The notes beneath the pieces are model-generated. The model was not told where the DNA came from, did no database searches, and saw only the letters and a program-made list of their open reading frames with translations. A stretch of 22,877 nt of DNA from Chloroflexota bacterium (lineage in GTDB: Bacteria; Chloroflexota; Anaerolineae; Aggregatilineales; UBA2796): positions 1 through 22,877 of the forward strand of contig RFIM01000071.1 in assembly GCA_003695215.1 (NCBI GenBank). The letters are read 5' to 3'. Made by a program: the position numbers and the translations under genes. Of this stretch, positions 7,900-14,486 are shown one piece after another; position 1 is the stretch's first letter; every line of letters begins with the position of its first letter.

Positions 7900-8892
7900 A
7901 TGCTACGCCTGATTCTGATCGCACTTCTGCTCCTGATCGCTGTAGCGCCCTCTCAGCTCAGCGCGACAGCACAAGGCGCCCTATGCACAGCACAAATAGC
8001 GGCTGTTTACGAATGCCCTGATTGCGCCAAAGTGCTTTTCCGCTATCCGAAAGATACGCTGCTCTATAACGTCACGCCTGTGAACGAAGCTTGGCTCGGC
8101 CTGACCGACACGGCCACAGGCATGACGGGCTTCATCCGCGCCGCTGAAACGCAGCCGTGCGTTGCAGCCAGCTGGCAGCTGCGGCCCGTTGTGCCAAGCG
8201 TCAGCGAGCGCGCTCGGCAAATCTATGCGCGCGGCATAGCGCTCGGCAACAATCCAAAGGCTTTCTCAGTCATTGGCGATTGCCAAAGCGTGCCTGCTTT
8301 TTTCTTGGGCGTCTTCGATCGAGGTGATTACGCGCTCGGCAAATACAGTGACTTGCAAGCGACAATCGATCACTTCAAAGGCTCGTTCAATCGGCGCAAC
8401 ATGACCGTGCACAGCGGCTTCAACGTGGCTTCTGTGCTAACTGAAACTTGGGCCGATCCGCAGCGCTGCGAAATCGGCGAGACGCCGCTGATGTGCGAGT
8501 ATCGCCTGCACAAGCCTAGCATCGCCTTCGTGATCATGGAGACGATCTGGTCAGGCGATGTGGCAGCCTACGAGAGCCACTTGCGGCAGATCGTCAGCTA
8601 CCTTGTAGAGCAAGGCGTGGTGCCAATCCTTGGCACAAAGGCGGATAACATTGAAGGCGGGCATCGCGTCAACGCTGTGATCGCCCAAGTCGCCGACGAA
8701 TTCGGCGTGCCACTGTGGAATTTCTGGCTGGCAGTGCAGCCTTTGCCGAATCACGGCTTGCAGGAAGATGGCTTCCATCTGACCTTCTCGCGCAGCATTT
8801 TCAGCGATCCGCTGCGCTTGCGAGGCGCTTGGGCGATCCGTAACCTGACAGCGCTGCAGGCGCTGGACGCCGTCTGGCGAGGCTTGCGCTAA
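7900..8892 (+). CDS. Secreted SH3-like plus SGNH-like protein with Cys at the nucleophile position
   Basis: A 330-residue exported protein. A signal peptide covers about residues 1-26 (LRLILIALLLLIAVAPS then SATAQG). Residues 28-86 look like a small bacterial SH3-type domain bounded by Cys residues. The rest resembles an SGNH hydrolase: block I reads VIGDCQS, with Cys128 where the family has its nucleophilic Ser, and block V reads D290-G-F-H293, the expected Asp-His pair. The mature protein has several further Cys residues, consistent with an extracytoplasmic location. ATG 7900 is chosen over ATG 7894 because GAGGA (7890-7894) is properly spaced only from the former. It follows the coiled-coil gene by 15 nt and converges with the acyl-CoA dehydrogenase gene, 12 bp away. 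Substrate and activity are unknown; a non-hydrolytic or thioester-using role is possible. Confidence 0.72.
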   Translation: MLRLILIALLLLIAVAPSQLSATAQGALCTAQIAAVYECPDCAKVLFRYPKDTLLYNVTPVNEAWLGLTDTATGMTGFIRAAETQPCVAASWQLRPVVPSVSERARQIYARGIALGNNPKAFSVIGDCQSVPAFFLGVFDRGDYALGKYSDLQATIDHFKGSFNRRNMTVHSGFNVASVLTETWADPQRCEIGETPLMCEYRLHKPSIAFVIMETIWSGDVAAYESHLRQIVSYLVEQGVVPILGTKADNIEGGHRVNAVIAQVADEFGVPLWNFWLAVQPLPNHGLQEDGFHLTFSRSIFSDPLRLRGAWAIRNLTALQALDAVWRGLR

Positions 8893-8904
8893 GGCGCGGC
8901 CTCC

Positions 8905-10095
8905 TCAGACGATGGCCGAGATGCCTGTGATCTCGCGCCCGACCACGAGCGTGTTGATCTCGTTGGTGCCTTCGTAAGTGTAGACGGCTTCCATATCGGC
9001 GAAGTGCCGCGCCACGTGATTCTCCAGCAGGATGCCGTTGCCGCCCATGATCTCGCGGCCGAGCGCCACTACGCGCCGCGCCGCCGCTGCATTGTGCACC
9101 TTAGCAAGGCTCGCCTGCCCGTCTGTGAGCCTGCCCGCATCCGCCAATTGGCTCAGGCGCCACGTGAACAGCTGCATGGCAGTGATCTCGCCCAGCATCT
9201 GCACCAATTTCTCCTGAATCAGCTGAAAGCCTGCGATAGGCTTGCCAAAGACCACGCGCTCTTTGGCGTAGGCTAGCGCGTATTCATAGGCCGCCATCGC
9301 CGCGCCAACGGCCTCCCAAGCCACGCCCACGCGCGTCACCATCAGCACTTTCGCCACATCGCGGAAGCTGTTGCAGCGCGCCAGACGGTTCTCAGCAGGC
9401 ACAACCACGTTCTCCAGCTTGATATCGGCGTTGATGATGGCGCGCTTAGCGATCTTGCCTTCGATAGGCGTGGCCGTGTAGCCCGCCATCTTCTTCGGCT
9501 CGACCACAAAGCCGTTCACCTGGCCCGTCTCCATGTTGCGCGCAAAGATAATCGCCAAGTCCGCCAAAGTGGCATTGCCGATCCAGCGCTTGGCGCCGTT
9601 CAGGATGTAGTGATCACCTTCGCGCACGGCTGTGGTCAATGGCTGGCTGGCATTCGAGCCGCCTTGTGGCTCGGTCAGGCCGAAGCAGCCCAGCAGCTCC
9701 ATGCGCGCCATAGCAGGCAACCAACGCTCCTTCTGCTCTTCGCTGCCCAGCATATCGATGCTGCCCATGGCCAGGCCGCTATGGACGCCGAAAAAGGTGC
9801 TGATGCTGGCATCGCCTCGAGCGAACTCCATCGCCATCACGCCCATGGCCACCTGCGAGAGGCCGCGGCAGCCGTAGCCTTTGATGGTCGCGCCTGCCAA
9901 GTTGAGCGCCGCCAACTTCGGGATGAGCGCCATAGGGAATTCAGCGCGTTCCCAGTACTGATTGATGATCGGCTCGACCTCGCGCACCATGAAGTCGCGC
10001 ACCAGGTAGCGCACCTCGCGCTCCTCAGGCGTCAGCAACTCGTCCAGCTGGTAGAAATCGATCGCGCTCAGCGCCACGGGCTTCACTTCAGCCAT
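8905..10095 (-). CDS. Acyl-CoA dehydrogenase, ACX4/glutaryl-CoA dehydrogenase clade
   Basis: A 396-residue flavoprotein expected to oxidise an acyl-CoA to the 2-enoyl-CoA with FAD, passing electrons to ETF (or oxygen, if oxidase-like). Family motifs are clear: CFGLTEPQGGSNA for substrate and FAD binding, KRWIGNATLADLAIIFARN, MLGGNGI-type segment (here IMGGNGILLENHVARH), and the catalytic base Glu375 in TYEGTNEIN. The sequence style resembles plant short-chain acyl-CoA oxidase ACX4 and glutaryl-CoA dehydrogenase. The Arg and Ser that bind the glutaryl carboxylate in human glutaryl-CoA dehydrogenase (Arg94, Ser98) align by eye with Ser99 and Gly103, so glutaryl-CoA is an unlikely substrate. ATG 10095 is used, with AGGTGAGG nine nt upstream; an in-frame GTG at 10110 falls within that ribosome site. 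It is a single-gene unit with an operator-like repeat at its promoter. Confidence 0.9.
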   Translation of the reverse strand: MAEVKPVALSAIDFYQLDELLTPEEREVRYLVRDFMVREVEPIINQYWERAEFPMALIPKLAALNLAGATIKGYGCRGLSQVAMGVMAMEFARGDASISTFFGVHSGLAMGSIDMLGSEEQKERWLPAMARMELLGCFGLTEPQGGSNASQPLTTAVREGDHYILNGAKRWIGNATLADLAIIFARNMETGQVNGFVVEPKKMAGYTATPIEGKIAKRAIINADIKLENVVVPAENRLARCNSFRDVAKVLMVTRVGVAWEAVGAAMAAYEYALAYAKERVVFGKPIAGFQLIQEKLVQMLGEITAMQLFTWRLSQLADAGRLTDGQASLAKVHNAAAARRVVALGREIMGGNGILLENHVARHFADMEAVYTYEGTNEINTLVVGREITGISAIV

Positions 10096-10115
10096 GATAG
10101 ACAACCTCACCTCTG

Positions 10116-10139
10116 ATAATCAAATGGGTGTTTGATTAT
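10116..10139 (-). promoter_or_regulatory. Inverted-repeat operator overlapping the acyl-CoA dehydrogenase -10 box
   Basis: ATAATCAAA (10116-10124) and TTTGATTAT (10131-10139) form a perfect 9-bp inverted repeat with a 6-nt spacer. The right arm contains most of a perfect minus-strand TATAAT (10140-10135). A dimeric repressor bound here would block RNA polymerase on the dehydrogenase promoter. No -35 of quality is seen. The identity of the regulator is unknown and no TetR or GntR gene lies in this part of the window. Confidence 0.55.
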
Positions 10140-10277
10140 AAGCATAACCGAAAAGGCGAAGCCTAGCAAATTTTGCTCGGCGCGCCACAGGCAAGCAGCA
10201 CAGCGTTCCAAAGGTGTCTCAAAAAACGGCGTCCGCCGCTCTTGTGCCTAATTTCTCAAGCTCTCTTAAGCTGATTA

Positions 10278-10286
10278 TGCTATAAC
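10278..10286 (+). promoter_or_regulatory. Extended -10 promoter of the MacAB-like operon
   Basis: TGC followed by TATAAC (10281-10286) gives an extended -10 element with five of six consensus bases; the -35 region is weak, as is usual for such promoters. Transcription would start near 10293, about 35 nt before the ATG at 10328. A second TATAAG-like hexamer lies at 10290-10295. Confidence 0.5.
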
Positions 10287-10327
10287 CTGTATAAGACTAG
10301 ACAGACAAGACGGAGTGGCACTCACCC

Positions 10328-11761
10328 ATGAAACGCTGGCTACGGACACTGCTGATTCTCTTGCCGATCACTTGCTTGGCGCTGTGCGCCGCGACAGTCT
10401 TCATCGTGTTGCCGCAGCTGCGCGAGGCGCGCGCGGCTGACTCGGGCGCGGTGAGCACGGCCGTTGTGGAGCGGCGCAACCTCGATGACGTGCTGATCGC
10501 TTCAGGCACCTTGCGCCCAGAGCGTTTCATCAATCTCGCCTTTGAAGTCAGCGGCACAGTGCAGGAAGTGAACTTCCGCGTCGGCGATAGCGTGCGCATG
10601 GGCGACGTGTTGGCGCAGCTAGATACCTCGCAGCTGGAGCTGCAGCTGGAGCAGGCGCGCCAAGCGCTGATCATCCAAGAGGCGAACTACGCCAATGTGA
10701 CCAAACCTGCCAGCGAACGCGATATTGCACAAGCGCGTGCCGCGCTAGCGCAAGCTGAGGCGAATCTGGCTAGCGCGCAGGCCGCTTTCGATAACCAGCA
10801 AAACATCATCACGCAGAGCTGCGCCAATGTGGCAGCCGCTGAGGATAACTTCCGCGTGGCGCAAGATAACTACAATCGCTACGTGGCCGAAGGCTATCAA
10901 TTCGATGTTGATTTCCGCCCTGATATGGATTCGCCTGCGGGCAAGGCGCTCAAGCAGGCGCGCGATCAGCGCGACGCGGCTGTGGCAGCCTGTAACGCGG
11001 CACGCCGCGCGCAGAGCAGCGATGCAGCGGTGCGTGCCGCTGAAGCGCAGGTGGCACAAGCCAAAGCGGCGCTCGAGGCGCTCTTGGCGGGCGCGACCGA
11101 GGAGCAGCGCGCTATCGCTGCGGCACAACTGGCTCAGGCGCGCCTGAACTTGGCTCAAGCTGAGCGCAATCTGAGCAAGGCGAAGCTCATAGCGCCTGTT
11201 GACGGCATCCTGAGCGCGATCAACGTCAGCGTCGGGCAGCTTGTTGGCGTTGGCGGCCAGCCGGCTTTCGTCTTGGCGGACACCAGCGCGCTGTACGTAG
11301 AGATCAGCGTCGATGAAGTCGATGTCGAGCGCGTCCAGGTTGGGCAGCAGGCGCGCTTCACCTTGATCGGCGTCAATAGTCAAACGCCGCTCAAAGGCAC
11401 GGTTGAGCGCAAGAATACTGTTGGCGATGCAGCGCAGGGCGTGGTCACCTATGGCGTACGTATCAAGGTCACTGATCGCGTGCCACAGCTGCTGGGCATG
11501 ACGGCCGATGTGGAAATTATCTTGAACACGCGCACTAACGTGCTGACCGTGCCGACGCGCGCTATCCGCCGCGATCCGAGCGGGCGGCAATACGTCGTGG
11601 TGCAGCGCAGCGACGGCACTTCAGTTGAAATTGACGTGCAGAGTGGGCTCTCAGTGGGTGAGCTGACCGAAGTGAACGGCGAAGGCCTGCGCGAAGGGCA
11701 AGTGGTCTTGATCAGCGGCACGACGACGCGCAACAACGGCTTCTTTGGCGCCCGAAACTAA
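10328..11761 (+). CDS. HlyD/MacA-family adaptor (membrane fusion) protein
   Basis: A 477-residue adaptor subunit for a MacB-type ABC transporter. It has an N-terminal membrane anchor (about residues 5-29), then a lipoyl-type half (FEVSGTVQEVNFRVGDSVRM, residues 72-91), a long alpha-helical hairpin region rich in Ala and Gln (about 100-285), the second lipoyl half (LIAPVDGILSAINVSVGQLV, residues 287-306) and beta-barrel and membrane-proximal domains to the end. The hairpin is unusually long, with an apparent turn near residues 190-205 and one Cys on each side (Cys165, Cys222). The ribosome site is a modest GGAG 12 nt upstream. It is the first gene of a unit with the small membrane protein, ATPase and permease. 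In a cell without a TolC-type outer-membrane channel such adaptors are thought to work with MacB-like pumps at the membrane surface; no TolC gene is present here. Confidence 0.88.
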   Translation: MKRWLRTLLILLPITCLALCAATVFIVLPQLREARAADSGAVSTAVVERRNLDDVLIASGTLRPERFINLAFEVSGTVQEVNFRVGDSVRMGDVLAQLDTSQLELQLEQARQALIIQEANYANVTKPASERDIAQARAALAQAEANLASAQAAFDNQQNIITQSCANVAAAEDNFRVAQDNYNRYVAEGYQFDVDFRPDMDSPAGKALKQARDQRDAAVAACNAARRAQSSDAAVRAAEAQVAQAKAALEALLAGATEEQRAIAAAQLAQARLNLAQAERNLSKAKLIAPVDGILSAINVSVGQLVGVGGQPAFVLADTSALYVEISVDEVDVERVQVGQQARFTLIGVNSQTPLKGTVERKNTVGDAAQGVVTYGVRIKVTDRVPQLLGMTADVEIILNTRTNVLTVPTRAIRRDPSGRQYVVVQRSDGTSVEIDVQSGLSVGELTEVNGEGLREGQVVLISGTTTRNNGFFGARN

Positions 11762-11774
11762 CGAGACTGAGCCA

Positions 11775-12455
11775 ATGGAAGATCTGAGCAAGGCGCTGAG
11801 CCCAGCGGCCGAGCGAATACCTCTTGATGGCGCAAGCGCGGGCTTAGAAGCGCTGAGCGTCATGCCTACCGTTGTGCCGCGCCGCAAGCGCCGCTGGCTC
11901 AGCTTGGGCCTGAGCGCCCTAGTGGCGCTCGGCTTGTTCCTGTGCGGCGCTCTGTTCGGCTATACGCAAGGGCCGCCATTGGCAACCCTGCTGGCCTCTG
12001 GGCGGAATTTCGTGCAAGTTGGCGCCGAGTTCCGCGCGTGCTTCACGGCTGCCAGGAACGATAGCAGCCTGCGCAGCTTCTTCTCTACCTTTGCGCGCAA
12101 CCTGCCAACACGCACGCCAGGGCCTGCGCCGACGCTCGATCCAACCTTATTGCGCACAGTCAAGGGCGAGCTGATCGCGCTGACGCAGCGCGAAGTAACT
12201 GTGCAGACAGCAGACGGCGCACGCGAGCGCTTTCCGCTGGTGCCATTGGCACAGGTGGTCTCGCCGTCAGGCATCAAGTTGAGCCAACAGGGCGTCCTGG
12301 TCGGCGATTCGGTCAACATCCTGGCAATTCGCTTGAGCGCGCTCGGCGGATTTGGCGCGTTGATCGGCGCAGCAGGCGCACAAGGCACGCCACAGCCTAC
12401 TTCCGAGAATGACTACGCCGCCTTCTGTATCATTGTTGATGTAGACCCAAAGTGA
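11775..12455 (+). CDS. Membrane-anchored protein of the MacAB-like operon, function unknown
   Basis: A 226-residue protein with a short basic cytoplasmic start, one membrane segment (about residues 45-65, LSLGLSALVALGLFLCGALF) and an outside domain. Its C-terminal part (from LRTVKGELIALTQREVTVQT to VGDSVNILAIR) looks like a small beta-barrel of the type seen in DUF5666-like proteins, preceded by a Pro/Thr-rich linker (LPTRTPGPAPTLDPT). ATG 11775 is preferred; an in-frame TTG at 11745 would overlap the adaptor gene. Neither has a strong ribosome site, which fits translational coupling. Its place between adaptor and ATPase genes suggests an accessory subunit of the transporter, but nothing in the sequence proves this. 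Confidence 0.7.
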   Translation: MEDLSKALSPAAERIPLDGASAGLEALSVMPTVVPRRKRRWLSLGLSALVALGLFLCGALFGYTQGPPLATLLASGRNFVQVGAEFRACFTAARNDSSLRSFFSTFARNLPTRTPGPAPTLDPTLLRTVKGELIALTQREVTVQTADGARERFPLVPLAQVVSPSGIKLSQQGVLVGDSVNILAIRLSALGGFGALIGAAGAQGTPQPTSENDYAAFCIIVDVDPK

Positions 12456-12467
12456 GAGCAAGGACGC

Positions 12468-13220
12468 ATGAGCGAACTCGTGAACGTTTATCCAAGCACC
12501 AGCCCTGAGCCACAGCGCGACGATCCGCCCATCATCGAGGCGACCAACCTGACCAAAGTCTACAAGATGGGCGAGACGGAAGTCCACGCTTTGCGCGGCG
12601 TCAGCTTGCGCGTCTGGAAGGGCGAGATGATCTCAGTCATCGGGCAGTCAGGTTCGGGCAAAAGCACGCTGCTGGCGATTCTGGGCGCGCTGGACGTGCC
12701 GACTTCGGGCAGTTACAAGCTCGATGGGCGCGAAGTGGCCTCGATGAATGACGATCAGCTGGCTGAGATACGCAATCAGCGTATTGGCTTCGTCTTCCAG
12801 AAATTCAACTTGCTTGCGCGCAACACGGCGCTGGCAAACGTGGCGCTGCCGCTGGCCTATGCCGGCCTCTCCGATCGGGAGGCCAAGCGGCGCGCCGCTG
12901 AAATGCTGGCAGTCGTCGGCCTGGGCGACCGACTGCACCACTTGCCCAATCAGCTCAGCGGCGGGCAACAGCAGCGCGTCGCCATTGCGCGCGCTTTGGT
13001 CAATCAGCCGTCCATCATCCTGGCTGATGAGCCGACGGGCAATCTCGATTCAGTCACAGGCAAGGAGATCATGGCGCTCTTCCACACGCTGCATCGTGAG
13101 CGCGGTATCACGCTGATCATCGTCACACACGATCCAAACATCGCTGCACAATCGGAACGCATCATTCGCTTGAAAGATGGCTTGATCGAATATGCAGCTC
13201 AGGAGGTGCAGACGGCATGA
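12468..13220 (+). CDS. MacB/LolD-type ABC transporter ATPase
   Basis: A 250-residue ABC ATPase with all functional motifs: Walker A GQSGSGKST (residues 59-67), Q-loop in FVFQKFNLL, signature LSGGQQQRVAIARAL (163-177), Walker B IILADEP with catalytic Glu188, the D-loop GNLD, and the switch His221 in VTHDPN. The NLDSVTGKEIM segment and overall length match the MacB/LolD/FtsE group, whose members power mechanotransmission rather than transmembrane substrate channels. The first 20 residues are an extra polar N-terminal extension. The start has AAGGA just upstream, and the stop overlaps the permease start as ATGA, so ATPase and permease are made in step. Confidence 0.92.
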   Translation: MSELVNVYPSTSPEPQRDDPPIIEATNLTKVYKMGETEVHALRGVSLRVWKGEMISVIGQSGSGKSTLLAILGALDVPTSGSYKLDGREVASMNDDQLAEIRNQRIGFVFQKFNLLARNTALANVALPLAYAGLSDREAKRRAAEMLAVVGLGDRLHHLPNQLSGGQQQRVAIARALVNQPSIILADEPTGNLDSVTGKEIMALFHTLHRERGITLIIVTHDPNIAAQSERIIRLKDGLIEYAAQEVQTA

Positions 13221-14470
13221 ACTTCTTGCGCAATTTCGGCATCGCCATCGATGCGCTGCTCGCCAACAAGTTGCGCTCGGCGCTGACCATGCTGGGCATC
13301 ATCATCGGCGTTGGCTCAGTTGTTGCCTTGCTTTCGATCGGCAATGGCGTGCAACAGAGCATCAGCAGGCAGATCACCAACATCGGCACAAACTTGGTGA
13401 CTGTCGTGCCAGGGCAGGTGCGCATCACTGCGGGCCCGCCAACTTCTCAAGGCATCCGCACGGCCACGCAAGTCAAGCCGCTGACCGACGCTGATGCCAA
13501 TGCTATCCGCGAGCGCGTGCCGAACCTGCTCGGCGTGGCGCCGGAGCTGACCGTCAACAACGTCACGGTCGCATTCCAACGCGAGAAAATTTTGATCACA
13601 GCGCGCGGCGTGACGCTAGACTACAATCGCGTGCGCAACCTGGAGATCGCGCAAGGGCGTTGGTTCGATCAGGCTGATGATGAGCGTGCTTCGCGCGTCG
13701 CCATTCTCGGCTCAGACGCGGCTGATGCGCTCTTTGGCGGCCTGAATCCGATCGGGCAGACCATTCGAGTCGGCAACGCGCCTTTCACAGTCATCGGCGT
13801 GACCGTGCCTGTGGGCGCAGGCTTCGCCGGCAACCCTGATACCTCGGTTTTCATGCCCTTGCAAACAGCCTATCGGACGATCTCGAATGCGCGTACGGCC
13901 AGCGGCGCGCGGCGCGTCAGCGTGATTTATATCTCAGCGCTCAGCAGTGAGGATATTCCGCGCGTCGAGCGCGCTGTGGCGCAAGTCATGCGCCAACAGC
14001 ATGCTATCCGCGAAGGCGCAGAGGACGACTTCACAGTGCTGACTCAGCAGCAGTTCCTGAGCATCGCCGATAGCATCACAGGCATCCTGACGCTGTTTTT
14101 AGGCGCTATCGCAGGCATCAGCTTGCTGGTCGGCGGCATCGGCATCATGAACATTATGCTGGTCTCAGTCACTGAACGCACTAAAGAGATCGGCTTGCGC
14201 AAGGCAGTCGGCGCTAAGAAGCGCACGATCCTGATGCAATTCTTGGTGGAGACAATCACGCTCAGCTTAATTGGCGGCGCCTTCGGCATCTTGCTCGGCG
14301 TTGGCGCGGCGCTTTTGGTCGGCGCCACAGGCATCATCGCCACCACAGTCACGCTGGAGTCGATCGCGCTAGCCGTGACGTTCTCATTCGCCGTCGGGCT
14401 GTTCTTCGGCTTATATCCTGCCAATCGGGCTGCTAGCTTGCAGCCGATTGAAGCAGTTCGCTACGAATGA
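13217..14470 (+). CDS. MacB-type ABC transporter permease
   Basis: A 417-residue permease with the MacB architecture: membrane helix 1 near the N-terminus (in LRSALTMLGIIIGVGSVVAL, about residues 21-40), a large extracytoplasmic domain (about 45-275), then three C-terminal helices of the FtsX domain. Family landmarks are NKLRSALTMLGIIIG, the region GGIGIMNIMLVSVTERTKEI and GLRKAVGAKKRTILMQFL. With the preceding ATPase it would form a homodimeric pump that works with the HlyD-like adaptor to export or extract a substrate such as a peptide, lipid or toxic compound. Start ATG overlaps the ATPase stop. The substrate cannot be predicted. Confidence 0.92.
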   Translation: MNFLRNFGIAIDALLANKLRSALTMLGIIIGVGSVVALLSIGNGVQQSISRQITNIGTNLVTVVPGQVRITAGPPTSQGIRTATQVKPLTDADANAIRERVPNLLGVAPELTVNNVTVAFQREKILITARGVTLDYNRVRNLEIAQGRWFDQADDERASRVAILGSDAADALFGGLNPIGQTIRVGNAPFTVIGVTVPVGAGFAGNPDTSVFMPLQTAYRTISNARTASGARRVSVIYISALSSEDIPRVERAVAQVMRQQHAIREGAEDDFTVLTQQQFLSIADSITGILTLFLGAIAGISLLVGGIGIMNIMLVSVTERTKEIGLRKAVGAKKRTILMQFLVETITLSLIGGAFGILLGVGAALLVGATGIIATTVTLESIALAVTFSFAVGLFFGLYPANRAASLQPIEAVRYE

Positions 14471-14486
14471 CATAGGAGTCTCAAAG

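Noticed and set aside
10745..11590. Leftward 281-codon open frame opposite the adaptor gene
   Set aside because: It lies wholly inside the HlyD-like gene, has an Arg/Leu/Ala-rich composition with no motif, and is explained by the GCGC-rich coding strand.
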